A stretch of DNA of 64,000 nucleotides from Iodobacter arcticus. Lineage in GTDB: Bacteria; Pseudomonadota; Gammaproteobacteria; Burkholderiales; Chitinibacteraceae. Location of the stretch: the NCBI RefSeq assembly GCF_042664895.1, contig NZ_JBHTBQ010000012.1, positions 1-64,000 on the forward strand, in the 5' to 3' direction. The translations under genes were made by a program, and so were the position numbers. Each line of letters begins with the position of its first letter. The stretch's first letter is position 1. Below the pieces are notes generated by a model. It ran no database searches and was not told where the DNA came from. It was given only the letters and a program-made list of their open reading frames with translations. Below are positions 9,701 to 18,103 of this stretch, one piece after another.

Positions 9701-10627
9701 CGATGCCTTACCAATAGCATGAATCGCCTGCTCGTAGGCTGCGTAATAACGCTTGGCGTCTTCGGCTGTCGTCGCGGCTTCACCCAACATATCGTAAGAA
9801 TATCTAAAGCCACGGGCTTCAAATTTGCGGCTATTGGCGAGTGCTTCGGCAATGGTTTCGCCGGTTACAAACTGCTCGCCCATCAAGCGCATCGCCATAT
9901 CGACGCCCTTGCGAATCAAAGGCTCGCCACCACGGCCTATCAGGCGGGTTAAGGCAGAAGACAGCCCCGCTTCGCTATTGGTGGCAACCAGCTTACCGGT
10001 CAGCATCAGCCCCCAGCTGGCGGCATTCACAAATAAGGAAGGCGATTGCCCAAGGTGAGCATGCCAATCACCCTTGCTGACTTTATCTCTGATCAATACA
10101 TCACGCGTAGCGCGATCGGGAATACGCAGCAAAGCTTCAGCCAGGCACATCAGCGCCACGCCTTCTTGACTGGATAAAGAAAACTCGTGGATCAGGCCTT
10201 CAACACCGCCACCGGTACGCTTGGCGCGTAATGCAGCCACCAATTTATGCGCCAAGGCCTGTGTTTGCTCGGCCATATGCGCCGTCGGCATTTTGGCTTG
10301 CTCAATCAGCACCGGCAGACATTCGGCTTCTGGGCGGCGATAAGCCGAAGTAATGGCAGAGCGCAAAACACTTTGCACCGCAATGCTTTGGGCCAGCTCT
10401 AGAAAAGGAAGATTACTTTCAACGCCGTCAGCATCGTCCAGCAGCGGCAACGCTTCGCCATCTTGGGCCAGCTCCAGCGGGCGAGCGCCCTGCTCTACCT
10501 GCTGCAAATAGGCAAAAATTGATTGCTTAATCAGCCAATGCGGCGTTCTATCTAATTGCTGGGCTGCAGTTTTAATCCGCGCCCGCAAATCGTCGTCAAC
10601 TTTAATTCCTAGCGTTGTGCTGGCCAT
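6743..10627 (-). CDS. putA: Trifunctional proline utilisation protein PutA
   Basis: PutA oxidises proline to glutamate through FAD-dependent proline dehydrogenase and NAD-dependent P5C dehydrogenase, and represses its own transcription when proline is scarce. The 1294-residue protein shows an N-terminal ribbon-helix-helix (ASTTLGIKVDDDLRARIKTA, about 1-45). A proline dehydrogenase barrel follows with RYSYDMLGEA, KGAYWDSEIKRAQ and QYEFQCLHGMGEP. The aldehyde dehydrogenase part has CISPWNFPLA and the catalytic Cys in SAGQRCSAL near residue 905, then a C-terminal extension. I chose ATG 10627; a longer frame from GTG 10675 would cross the promoter. No putP transporter is adjacent. Confidence 0.97.
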   Translation of the reverse strand: MASTTLGIKVDDDLRARIKTAAQQLDRTPHWLIKQSIFAYLQQVEQGARPLELAQDGEALPLLDDADGVESNLPFLELAQSIAVQSVLRSAITSAYRRPEAECLPVLIEQAKMPTAHMAEQTQALAHKLVAALRAKRTGGGVEGLIHEFSLSSQEGVALMCLAEALLRIPDRATRDVLIRDKVSKGDWHAHLGQSPSLFVNAASWGLMLTGKLVATNSEAGLSSALTRLIGRGGEPLIRKGVDMAMRLMGEQFVTGETIAEALANSRKFEARGFRYSYDMLGEAATTAEDAKRYYAAYEQAIHAIGKASAGRGIYEGPGISIKLSALHPRYSRAQQDRVTAELLPSVLALARLARRYDIGLNIDAEEADRLEISLDLLEAMCFDTELAGWNGIGFVIQAYQKRAPHVIDYVIDLARRSGHRLMIRLVKGAYWDSEIKRAQVDGLEDYPVYTRKVYTDVAYLACAKKLLATPDAVYPQFATHNAQTLSAIYHLAGQNYYPGQYEFQCLHGMGEPLYEEVTAREKLGRPCRVYAPVGSHETLLAYLVRRLLENGANSSFVNRIADENVAIEELIIDPIVQALAVIPAFAPHDKIPLPRLLFGANRLNSSGLDLSNEHRLGSLSAALLAGANTEWLAAPLLGVVAELDMARKQAVKNPADHQDVVGYVIEADVDDVATAFMHAANIGPIWQATSVAERAACLNRAAQLLESGMQPLLGLIVREAGKSLPNAIAEVREAVDFLRYYAGQIEQDFANDTHRPLGPVVCISPWNFPLAIFIGQVAAALAAGNPVLAKPAEQTPLIAAEAVRILRAAGVPAGAVQLLPGRGETVGSALISDARCSGVMFTGSTQVARLIASNLAKRLDKDGRTIPLIAETGGQNCMIVDSSALAEQVVGDVLMSAFDSAGQRCSALRVLCLQSEAADHILHMLKGAMQELHIGNPDSLAVDVGPVIDLEAQQNIASHIAAFKERGAEVLELPLPAVCQQGTFIAPTLIEINRLSELKQEVFGPVLHVIRYRREALDQLIDDINATGFGLTFGVHTRIDETIAHVVEKVQAGNIYVNRNVIGAVVGVQPFGGEGLSGTGPKAGGPLYLPRLLSRRPAQTLPGDQAALAPLLAYHDHLQSLKEGDAAARCSRYLAGSGLGANIDLPGPTGERNRYLLHPRGPVLCVAATELGAKAQFAAALASGNQAVFIAHPAVKAMVDALPKALSVRAIVKASIAEAGVIGAVLFEGDSDALGEINRQVAEIAGPILQVQGLSSAALVAGEDFDLARLLAERSISVNTAAAGGNASLMSIS

Positions 10628-10656
10628 TTTTGTGTTCTGTTTAATCAAGATGGCAT

Positions 10657-10685
10657 AGTATAAATCGAGTTGCACCTTGCAATGT
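10657..10685 (-). promoter_or_regulatory. Likely putA promoter
   Basis: On the minus strand TATACT (10657-10662) lies about 30 bases before the putA ATG. A weak ACATTG sits 17 bases further upstream (10680-10685). One GTTGCA motif falls between the two hexamers, where a bound repressor would block polymerase. Confidence 0.5.
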
Positions 10686-10721
10686 AGGGACTATCCCTAG
10701 GGTTGCACCTTTTTGGTTGCA
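10669..10721. promoter_or_regulatory. Three PutA operator motifs (GTTGCA)
   Basis: GTTGCA occurs at 10669-10674, 10702-10707 and 10716-10721, each followed by CCTT. GTTGCA is the consensus recognised by the ribbon-helix-helix domain of E. coli PutA, and this PutA carries that domain. The sites overlap and flank the putA promoter, so autorepression is expected. They could also affect the divergent chemoreceptor gene. Confidence 0.75.
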
Positions 10722-10845
10722 CCTTATAAAAATAATGACCGCCTGTCCCATCCCCCCTCAGATTCTTTAACCTGTTTAATTCATTTGTAATAACATCCGC
10801 CACATTAGAAAATCATAATAAACCCGATTGACAGAGGTATTGCAG

Positions 10846-12477
10846 ATGCTTTACACACTCAAAGGCAAAATTCAGGCCGTCATGATTTTATTAACGACGC
10901 TCACCGTTGCTCTATTTACGTACTTTAGCTATCAGCAAGCACGCAGCCATGCTCTGCAAGCCATTGACAGCCAGCTTACCGCCGCAGCCACAGGCTACCG
11001 CTATGTATTAGGCGAAGGCTTTCATGCCGAGCTAAAACCACGCGAGCAAGCCGATCTGCCGCAAATGCGTCAGCTATCAGAGCGCCTTACCCGCTATAGC
11101 AAAGAGCTGGGCCTGCCCTTTATTTATGGCTATATCCAGCGCGAAGGTAAAACCTATTACGTGCTCTCTTCCCTCTCCCCAGAAGAAGAAAACAAACCCG
11201 ATGCCGAGGTTTACCTCACCGCATCGGATTCCACCAGCAAGCAATTACAAATTGCAATGAGCACCAAGCAGCGTACTTTTGACGAATACGACAGCAAATT
11301 TGGCAGTTTTCGCACCATCTTTTTGCCCTTTACTAATAATAAAGGCGAAACAATTGTGGCTGCGGCTGATGCGAATTTGTCATCCGTAAAAGACACTTTA
11401 AATAGTATTCTGATGAAATCTGTCATCTTGGGCGCACTGGCTATTTTGCTATCGACCATTGCATCGCTCTGGCTAGCCAATCTGGTCACCCGCCCGCTTA
11501 ATCGCTTAAGAATTGCCATGCAAAACTTAAATGGCGGCCACGCCGATTTAACCGTGCGCTTAGATAGCAGCAGCCGTGATGAAACATCGCATATTGCAAT
11601 CGCATTTAATCAATTTATGGGCGACTTGCACAAAATGATTAATCTGGTGCGCGATCAGGCTGGCAAACTCAGTGGTGGCGTAGCCGATATCGAACAAATG
11701 GCGCAAAAGCTATCGCAAGAATCACATAAGCAAGCCGATATGGCCGCCGCATCTGCCGCCAATATTGAAGAAGTTACCGTCAGCATTGCGCACATTGCCG
11801 ACAGCACCCAGCAAGTTGAAAGCACCGTTAAAGAAGCCGATTTGGGCGCTCAAGCCAGTGCCGATGCAGTGAACACCATGCGGGACGACACCAATAAAAT
11901 GGCGGGCACGGTTGGCGAGCTGAGCAACACCATGCAAGAGCTATCTGAGCAATCGCAGAAAATCAGCTTAATCACCGTCACCATTAAAGACATCGCGGGC
12001 CAGACTAATTTGCTGGCGCTCAACGCCGCGATTGAAGCCGCAAGAGCAGGCGAAACAGGCCGTGGCTTTGCGGTAGTGGCCGATGAAGTCAGAAAGCTGG
12101 CCGAACGCACCGCCCGCGCCACCGAAGAAATCGAGCAAATGCTTGGCTCAATCAGCAATAAAACTGATCACGCCGTTAGCAAAATGCAAGCCACTAAAGA
12201 AATGGTGAGCGGTAATCAAGCACTAGCCCAAGTGATTGCCGAGCGCATTGGCGGTATGCAGGCTGAAATGCAATCGGTAGCCGGAAAAATCATCGAAATA
12301 TCCAGCGCCACCCGTGAGCAATCCATGGCCACCGAGCAAATCGCCCAAGTGGCTGAAAAGATCAACCACCAAGTAACCGAAACCGATATCGCACTCAAAA
12401 ACACCCGATCAACGCTGACAGATTTATCTGAATTGGCGGCGAATTTACAAGGGGTTGTGGGGCGGTTTAAGTTGTAA
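10846..12477 (+). CDS. Methyl-accepting chemotaxis protein (Cache-like sensor)
   Basis: This is a 543-residue chemoreceptor. A first membrane helix (about 8-28) is followed by a periplasmic domain of about 160 residues with Cache-like features (FIYGYIQREGKTYYVLSSLS and a late GETIVAAADANLSSVKD strand), then a second helix (about 190-210), HAMP, and the signalling coiled coil with its conserved tip. The ATG at 10846 is preferred, with GAGG about nine bases upstream; an in-frame TTG six codons earlier exists. It is divergent from putA across a 218-bp space containing PutA operator motifs, so a link to proline or amino-acid taxis is possible but unproven. Confidence 0.93.
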   Translation: MLYTLKGKIQAVMILLTTLTVALFTYFSYQQARSHALQAIDSQLTAAATGYRYVLGEGFHAELKPREQADLPQMRQLSERLTRYSKELGLPFIYGYIQREGKTYYVLSSLSPEEENKPDAEVYLTASDSTSKQLQIAMSTKQRTFDEYDSKFGSFRTIFLPFTNNKGETIVAAADANLSSVKDTLNSILMKSVILGALAILLSTIASLWLANLVTRPLNRLRIAMQNLNGGHADLTVRLDSSSRDETSHIAIAFNQFMGDLHKMINLVRDQAGKLSGGVADIEQMAQKLSQESHKQADMAAASAANIEEVTVSIAHIADSTQQVESTVKEADLGAQASADAVNTMRDDTNKMAGTVGELSNTMQELSEQSQKISLITVTIKDIAGQTNLLALNAAIEAARAGETGRGFAVVADEVRKLAERTARATEEIEQMLGSISNKTDHAVSKMQATKEMVSGNQALAQVIAERIGGMQAEMQSVAGKIIEISSATREQSMATEQIAQVAEKINHQVTETDIALKNTRSTLTDLSELAANLQGVVGRFKL

Positions 12478-12831
12478 GAGCAATGCGATTTAAGCGATAA
12501 CCTCAATCACATACCCACAAAGGGCCAGCTAATCGCTGGCCCCCTCCTAGCCTCTCAGTACCTTGCAGGCATAACAACCCCATAAGCCCATACTTTGCAC
12601 TTGCAACAGCGGCTGTAAACGCAAAACCAACTGCGCCTGAGTGGATTAAACAGCGGGGCCAAACATGGCTAAATCGCCACTCAATCAATACTCGATCCTT
12701 GCACTCTTCCCCCTCTCTGTTTTAAAGCAGCCAACTGTCTTTGTTGTTTTTATGTAAATATTTACAAGCATTCTAAAAACTGTAATACCGCGCTGCTATC
12801 CTGCCCGCTATACGACTTAGGGGAGTGATCC
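12478..12831. other. Intergenic region with a hairpin
   Basis: This 354-bp gap holds one clear hairpin (GGGCCAGC 12522-12529 / GCTGGCCC 12535-12542) just after the chemoreceptor. It lacks a good T-run on either strand, so it is at best a weak terminator. The last 100 bases are AT-rich and presumably carry the promoter of the next gene. No ORF or RNA is evident. Confidence 0.45.
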
Positions 12832-13380
12832 ATGGGTATTTCTACTACGCTGCTTGATCACATTTATATCAAAACGCCCCTGGGGCTAAAAGAAATTGCA
12901 GAGCGCAGCAGCGGCCTGCTGGCAAAGCAGCGCCGCTTACTGATTTTAATTGACGGCATAAAATCCAGTAGCGATTTAGCCGCGCTATTGGCTGAGTTTG
13001 AGCTTTCAGCCAAGCTTGATGAGTTGGTGGAACTCGGGTTTATTCAATTAAAAGATACGGCGCTCAGTGTTGAGCCCAATGTTGAAATCAGCAATAACGC
13101 CATTAAAGAGCTGCCCACAGCACCGGCTACTGAAATCATCATCAATCCGATCATTGACCCGATTTTCCTAGAGCAAGCTAAAAATCTAATGATAGAAAGC
13201 GCCCAGCATTGCTTGGGTATTATGGCTAGATCAATAATTGAAGAAATACAGCAGTGTAATCAAAGCAATTACAAAGTAGTGATTGCCCGCTGGAATATGG
13301 CTCTGCGCCAATCCAATAAAGCACGCACCCATGCTGACCAATATGTGGATGCGGTAAAGACTTTGATTGGGATTGATTGA
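12832..13380 (+). CDS. Hypothetical protein, 182 residues
   Basis: ATG 12832 is preceded by GGGGAG at good spacing, so the start is well supported. The N-terminal 80 residues (TPLGLKEIAERSSGLLAKQR, then LLILIDGIKSSSDLAALLAE and LVELGFIQLKD) look like a winged-helix or small helical domain. A proline/asparagine-rich linker and a helical C-terminal half follow. No signal peptide or membrane segment is seen. I do not recognise the family; the arrangement would fit a cytosolic regulator or adaptor. Confidence 0.75.
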   Translation: MGISTTLLDHIYIKTPLGLKEIAERSSGLLAKQRRLLILIDGIKSSSDLAALLAEFELSAKLDELVELGFIQLKDTALSVEPNVEISNNAIKELPTAPATEIIINPIIDPIFLEQAKNLMIESAQHCLGIMARSIIEEIQQCNQSNYKVVIARWNMALRQSNKARTHADQYVDAVKTLIGID

Positions 13381-13503
13381 TCTAAGAGCATATTGGGTTA
13401 CGCTGATTTTCACCGCTAAAAACAGTGATGCAAATCAGCTAAACCAAACTACTGAAATATTGTTTTTTATCTAAATGCAAGGGCAGATCTAAAACGAAGA
13501 AAA

Positions 13504-13556
13504 GGGGTTAGGTCTTGTGTTTTGCATGCAATACGCAAAACACAAGACCTAACCCC
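13504..13556. repeat. REP-like perfect hairpin
   Basis: Two perfect 22-base arms (13504-13525 and 13535-13556) flank a 9-base loop. The arm starts GGGGTTAGGTCTTG. Such GGGGT(T/C)AGGTCTTG hairpins resemble REP elements mobilised by RAYT (IS200/IS605-like) transposases. It sits between the hypothetical gene and the end of the toxin-antitoxin pair, where it could also stop transcription. No RAYT gene is present in the window. Confidence 0.65.
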
Positions 13557-13591
13557 AACTTCCATCTTTGCCTTCCCGATTAAATAGCTGC

Positions 13592-13876
13592 TTAACTATC
13601 TGGCACTAAGCGCACTTCTAATCTGCAGCCAACAGCCAAGGCATATTTTCTTAGCGTTTCAATCGAAGGAGAATGTTTGCCACCGCCTTCCAATCTGGCA
13701 ATTGCTGGCGCTTTGGTATGCATTTTCTCTGCAACTTCGGCCTGAGTTAAGCCCGCTACTGTGCGGGCATGAAGCAACTCGCGTGCCAATCCATACTCAT
13801 CAGCCAATGTATCGTAAGCGTCCTTTACCTCTGGCTTAGCAAGGGCCCGTTGTTTTAATTCAGCGTGAGTTAGCAT
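13592..13876 (-). CDS. higA: HigA-type antitoxin, XRE family
   Basis: This 94-residue protein has a single helix-turn-helix of the Cro/CI type (AGLTQAEVAEKMHTKAPAIA followed by RLEGG), typical of the antitoxin and autorepressor of a HigBA-like module. Its start overlaps the end of the upstream toxin gene by 17 bases, indicating one transcript and translational coupling. In this family the antitoxin binds both the toxin and its own promoter. The toxin-first gene order is characteristic of HigBA systems. Confidence 0.85.
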   Translation of the reverse strand: MLTHAELKQRALAKPEVKDAYDTLADEYGLARELLHARTVAGLTQAEVAEKMHTKAPAIARLEGGGKHSPSIETLRKYALAVGCRLEVRLVPDS

Positions 13877-14195
13877 TTCTTACCTCCTGCATTCTAGAAA
13901 TCGCCAGCTGTAATTCACGACGTGGCGTTTCTTGGGTTTTCTTCACAAAACTATGAAGCACCACAATTTTTTTACCGACTAAAAAACAATAAAAAACGCG
14001 ACCAATTCCCTCTCTGCCTTTGGGGCGAAGCTCAAACAAACCATCACTCATTGCCCGTGAGTGATGCATTCTTAAGACAGGGCCAAACTCTTCAAGCAAA
14101 TCTGAAAAACGAAAATAATCAGCCAAAATTCCTGCTGGCAAAGCAAGGACATCTTGTTGTAGCGCCTCAGAGTAGTAGTCGATGGTGTACATCAT
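13860..14195 (-). CDS. higB: HigB/RelE-like toxin (phage Gp49-like family)
   Basis: This is a 111-residue protein of the Gp49/HigB branch of RelE toxins, expected to be a ribosome-dependent mRNA interferase. Visible family blocks are GPVLRMHHSRAMSDGLFELR, GREGIGRVFYCFLVGKKIVV and LHSFVKKTQETPRRELQLA. The start has two consecutive ATG codons (14195 or 14192) and no clear ribosome binding site. The gene is first in the operon, followed by the overlapping antitoxin. Confidence 0.85.
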   Translation of the reverse strand: MMYTIDYYSEALQQDVLALPAGILADYFRFSDLLEEFGPVLRMHHSRAMSDGLFELRPKGREGIGRVFYCFLVGKKIVVLHSFVKKTQETPRRELQLAISRMQEVRNANSR

Positions 14196-14397
14196 TGATA
14201 AATATTAACGTATTTGTTATATTTAAAGTAATAGTGCTGATGTACAAAAGCTTTATTAAAATGACAATGACAATCAAATAGCAACGCCTTCTTTCTAGAA
14301 TTAAAGGGCTCCCCCCAGCCATCCCCCAAAGAAATCCAATTCCTCAGCGCTTGGCTTTATACTGCTCATCCAAACATAAAAATTGCCGGAGACTTGG

Positions 14398-15312
14398 ATG
14401 CTTGCTCGATTTCGCCCTCTGATTATTGCCGTCACCGTCGCCTCAACCCTGCTCGCCCCTCTCGTCAGCGCCGCCGTCAGTAAGGCGGTTTCAGCAAGCA
14501 ATAAAGTAGAAAACGCCAATAGCTTGCTGTGGAAAATTGAGAAAAAAGGCATGCCACCTTCTTGGCTGTATGGCACGGCGCATGTGGGCGACCCGCGGGT
14601 GACTCAGCTCAGCCCTAAGACCGAAGCCGCTTTTGCTGATTCTAAGAAAGTGGTCACCGAAATTCGCCTCGATTTTGGCATGATGATGGAAATGGGTAAG
14701 CGCATGCTGACTGCTGAGCCATCGTTAGAGCAAATCATCGACAAAGAGCATTACCAAAAACTATTGCCCGCCCTAGCCGCCCGTGGCTATCCGGAAGTAG
14801 CCACCGCCAAGCTTAAGCCTTGGGGAGCAGCCATGCTGCTGATGACGCCGGTACGCCAGCCGGGGCAAATGCCGCTTGATCTGTTGTTTGCCAAAATGGC
14901 CATCGAAGGGCAAAAAGACTATTCCGGCTTAGAAACGCTGGATGAGCAATTGGGTCTTTTTGAAACGATTCCAGAAGCAAAGCAAATTGAGCTGCTCTAT
15001 GCCGTGCTCGATCAACAGGCGGAAATGGAAACAAGCTATCAGAAAGTGCTCGATCTTTATCTGAAACAAGATATCAATGCGCTGGCTGAATACGCCGAGC
15101 AAGATGATTTTAAAATGCCCGATCAAGCTTGGTTCCGCCAATGGCGCGCTCAACTGCTGGACGCCCGTAACCCACGCATGGCCGAACGCCTGGCTGACAA
15201 ATTAAAGGAAGGCAATGCCTTTATTGCCGTTGGTGCGCTGCATCTGCCCGGCAAAACCGGCCTGATCCAAAGCCTGCGTCAGCAAGGCTACCGCGTAAGC
15301 CCTGTGAAATAA
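14398..15312 (+). CDS. TraB/GumN family protein, exported
   Basis: This is a 304-residue protein with a Sec signal peptide (RFRPLIIAVTVASTLLAPLV, cleavage near SAA). The mature part has the TraB/GumN hallmark LLWKIEKKGMPPSWLYGTAH and a C-terminal FIAVGALHLPGKTGLI. Family members are thought to be metal-dependent hydrolases or proteases, but the substrate is unknown here. ATG 14398 is chosen because GGAG sits seven bases upstream; an in-frame TTG five codons earlier is less likely. Confidence 0.88.
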   Translation: MLARFRPLIIAVTVASTLLAPLVSAAVSKAVSASNKVENANSLLWKIEKKGMPPSWLYGTAHVGDPRVTQLSPKTEAAFADSKKVVTEIRLDFGMMMEMGKRMLTAEPSLEQIIDKEHYQKLLPALAARGYPEVATAKLKPWGAAMLLMTPVRQPGQMPLDLLFAKMAIEGQKDYSGLETLDEQLGLFETIPEAKQIELLYAVLDQQAEMETSYQKVLDLYLKQDINALAEYAEQDDFKMPDQAWFRQWRAQLLDARNPRMAERLADKLKEGNAFIAVGALHLPGKTGLIQSLRQQGYRVSPVK

Positions 15313-15408
15313 TTTAACATTAAGCACTCATTTGCACGCTTTGAGTCATCGTAGGCGGGTTTCACCCCAATCCTGTCCACTTAGGATCAAAGCAAAGTAT
15401 GGTTTTGC

Positions 15409-15479
15409 GTAGGGTGTGCAAGTCGGTTTTCTTGCGCACCGTTTTGTCGTAGCAACGACTGCGTCGTTGTACACCCTAC
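15409..15479. repeat. GTAGGG/CCCTAC palindromic repeat
   Basis: The arms GTAGGGTGT (15409) and ACACCCTAC (ending 15479) bracket 50 bases that contain further short complements. It belongs with the other GTAGGG-bounded repeats in this window by its ends, although its interior differs. It lies in the 276-bp gap before the aldo/keto reductase gene. Confidence 0.6.
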
Positions 15480-15588
15480 GAATGCCGACCGTAGAGCGCA
15501 CTACTCTAAGCTTTGCGTGTGACGGCCTTTAGTCACACCCCAAGCACAGTGCGCCGCGCAACAAATATCTAGAACAGAGACACGCCCC

Positions 15589-16626
15589 ATGAAATATCAC
15601 CTTCTGCCCAAAACCGATTTAAATATCTCCACCCTCTGCCTTGGCACCATGACCTTTGGCGAGCAAAACAGCGAAGCCGATGCGCACGAGCAACTTGATT
15701 ACGCGATTACAGCAGGTATCAACTTTATTGATACTGCCGAAATGTACCCCGTGCCTGGCAAAGCCGAGACTCAGGGCTTAACCGAAAGCTATGTGGGTAG
15801 CTGGTTGGTGAAGCAAAGCCGCGACAAGATTATTCTGGCGAGCAAGATTTCTGGCCCTAATCGCGGCATGGATTGGATACGTGGTGGGCCAAAATTAAAT
15901 CGAGAACAAATTCATGCTGCATGTGATGCCAGCTTAAAGCGCCTGCAAACCGACTATATCGATCTTTATCAATTGCACTGGCCCGCCCGCCATGTGCCGA
16001 TGTTTGGCCAAAGCTATTACGACCCTAGCCAAGAGCCTGCCCATACCCCAGATTTTGCCGAGCAACTTTCTGCGCTAAATGAGCTCGTTCAGGCCGGTAA
16101 AGTGCGCCATATCGGGCTATCTAATGAAACGCCCTGGGGCGTGATGGAAGCCAGCCGCGTGGCGCAAGCAGAATCTCTACCACGCATTGCTACCATTCAA
16201 AATGTATTTAATTTAATTAACCGTCAGTTTGAAAATGGCTTGGTTGAAACCTGCCATCGTCAGGATGTGGGCCTCTTAGCGTATAGCCCGCTGGCTTTTG
16301 GATTGTTGTCTGGCAAGTATTTGGATAACCCGCAAGCAGCGGGGCGAATGACTCGCTTTAGCAATTTTGGCGCGCGTTATTTAAAACCAGCAGTACCAGG
16401 TGCGATTGAAGCCTATGTAAAACTCGCCAGAGAACACGGCTTATCCCCTGCGCAAATGGCGCTGGCATGGGTGAGTAGCCGCTGGTATGTGGCCAGCAAT
16501 ATTATTGGTGCCACCACCATGGCTCAACTTAAAGAAAATATCGGCAGCCTAGATGTAATCATCACGCCAGAATTAGACGCCGCAATTGAAGCGATTCATA
16601 AGCAAAGCCCTAATCCTGCAAATTAA
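15589..16626 (+). CDS. tas: NADP(H)-dependent aldo/keto reductase, Tas-like
   Basis: This 345-residue TIM-barrel oxidoreductase of the aldo/keto reductase superfamily, closest to the Tas/YajO subgroup, reduces aldehydes or ketones with NADPH. The catalytic tetrad is visible: Asp and Tyr in NFIDTAEMYPVPG, Lys in IILASKISGP, and His in LYQLHWPARH. The cofactor-binding C-terminal region ASNIIGATTMAQLKENIGS is intact. The PVPGKAETQGLTE loop is typical of Tas. The physiological substrate is not predictable. There is no strong ribosome binding site before the ATG. Confidence 0.9.
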   Translation: MKYHLLPKTDLNISTLCLGTMTFGEQNSEADAHEQLDYAITAGINFIDTAEMYPVPGKAETQGLTESYVGSWLVKQSRDKIILASKISGPNRGMDWIRGGPKLNREQIHAACDASLKRLQTDYIDLYQLHWPARHVPMFGQSYYDPSQEPAHTPDFAEQLSALNELVQAGKVRHIGLSNETPWGVMEASRVAQAESLPRIATIQNVFNLINRQFENGLVETCHRQDVGLLAYSPLAFGLLSGKYLDNPQAAGRMTRFSNFGARYLKPAVPGAIEAYVKLAREHGLSPAQMALAWVSSRWYVASNIIGATTMAQLKENIGSLDVIITPELDAAIEAIHKQSPNPAN

Positions 16627-16898
16627 ATGATTAGCAGCTCAATACATTCAAACATTTAGTTTATTGAGCCATTACCCAAAAAACTGATTATTCTTTAATG
16701 CATTGTCAGTGTTTAGTCAAAAAATGGCTTTATCGCAAATTTTATTCTGCAATAGGGCCATTTCTATTTAAAAACCACAATAAACCTGGCTACAAAAAAT
16801 CTCTTTAAACATTAGCAATTGATTTTAAGCAGAGTCATTCTATAAAGATGACAGATGTTTTGCTCTCAACCTGCTATTGCTTGCCAGGGGATCACCTT

Positions 16899-18026
16899 AT
16901 GTTTGGCTTTACTCAAAAAACAGAAACAAAAAACACTGCAGATGCTCAGCTCGATACGATGAAAGCAGTGCTGGATCATGTGGATAATATGATTTTGCTC
17001 TGCGACACCAGCCATGAAAACAATGTGTTTTATGTAAACCAAACGGCTAAAAGCGTTTTTGAGCAATATCGCAATGAGATGACTCAAGTTTTACGCGGGG
17101 CAGATCCCACACAGGCACAGGGCGGCTCTATTCATCGCTTTCATCAAGACCCGGAACGGGTGCGCCGCATTTTACAACAACTAGGTAGTGGCGCCAGAAA
17201 TGCCACTCACGTTGCTGATATTCCCATGGGCAGCATCACCTTGCGCACCAAGGCCTACCCTATTTGGGATACCGCAGACCCCAGCAAAATAAAGTGCTAT
17301 CTAGCCTGTTGGGAAGACATTACCAGCAAGCTAAAACACGAAGATTTACAACACGATGTAGCCAATAAAGCCAGCGCACTGCACGAACAAGTCTCGTACA
17401 TTGCCTCTACCATGGAAGAAGTCAGCACCAGTATTGATGAAGTTGCACATACCACTGCCGAAGCCAGCAACCGGGGCAACAGCGCTTTTGAAAGCGCCAA
17501 TGAAGGGCAAGTAGTGGTTGAAGGCGCTGTGCGCGGCATGCGCGATGTAGCCACATTGGTTCGCACCACGGCAGGCGTGATCGGCCAGCTCAATACCCAA
17601 TCCGATAAAATTGGTGTGATTGTGGGGGTGATTAAAGATATTGCCGACCAAACCAATTTACTGGCGCTTAACGCGGCCATTGAAGCAGCGCGCGCAGGCG
17701 ACACGGGCCGGGGTTTTGCGGTTGTCGCCGATGAAGTGCGTAAATTATCCGAGCGCACTGCTAAAGCCACGGCAGAAATTGGCGAGCTAATTTCTTCTAT
17801 TCAAATTGAAATCGAGCGCGCAGTGGGCACGATGAATTCGGGAGAAAAAGACGTCAGCGCAGGAGAAGAAAAAGCCGTGAGTGCAGAAAAAGCCTTAGTG
17901 CGTATCGTGCAAGATGTGGGGGCGATGCGTAATCTCATTAGCGAAATATCCAATGCATCTGAGCAGCAAGCCAGCTCAGTGCGAGATGTAGCTCAGCGCT
18001 TAGAAGTGATTACCTCTAAAAAATAA
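16899..18026 (+). CDS. Soluble PAS-domain chemoreceptor
   Basis: This is a 375-residue cytoplasmic chemoreceptor with no membrane helix. The N-terminal 140 residues form a PAS-like domain (TMKAVLDHVDNMILLCDTSH through LACWEDITSKLKHED), followed directly by the signalling coiled coil with the conserved DQTNLLALNAAIEAARAGD tip. ATG 16899 is preferred, with AGGGG about ten bases upstream, over a frame-opening ATG at 16848. The PAS domain may bind heme, flavin or a small ligand; no diagnostic residue is evident. A strong terminator follows immediately. Confidence 0.9.
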   Translation: MFGFTQKTETKNTADAQLDTMKAVLDHVDNMILLCDTSHENNVFYVNQTAKSVFEQYRNEMTQVLRGADPTQAQGGSIHRFHQDPERVRRILQQLGSGARNATHVADIPMGSITLRTKAYPIWDTADPSKIKCYLACWEDITSKLKHEDLQHDVANKASALHEQVSYIASTMEEVSTSIDEVAHTTAEASNRGNSAFESANEGQVVVEGAVRGMRDVATLVRTTAGVIGQLNTQSDKIGVIVGVIKDIADQTNLLALNAAIEAARAGDTGRGFAVVADEVRKLSERTAKATAEIGELISSIQIEIERAVGTMNSGEKDVSAGEEKAVSAEKALVRIVQDVGAMRNLISEISNASEQQASSVRDVAQRLEVITSKK

Positions 18027-18034
18027 AAAGCCGT

Positions 18035-18075
18035 AAAAAATCCCCCGCTGACGCGAGCCAGCGGGGGATTTTTTT
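18035..18075. terminator. Bidirectional intrinsic terminator
   Basis: The stem AATCCCCCGCTG / CAGCGGGGGATT has A-runs on one side and T-runs on the other. It serves both the plus-strand chemoreceptor and the convergent peroxiredoxin gene. Confidence 0.9.
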
Positions 18076-18103
18076 AAATTAAATAGCTAACGCTTTTTAA
18101 TGA

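Noticed and set aside
6750..10080. Many plus-strand ORFs across putA
   Set aside because: All are antisense or shifted shadows of a well-matched PutA reading frame and contain no recognisable domains.
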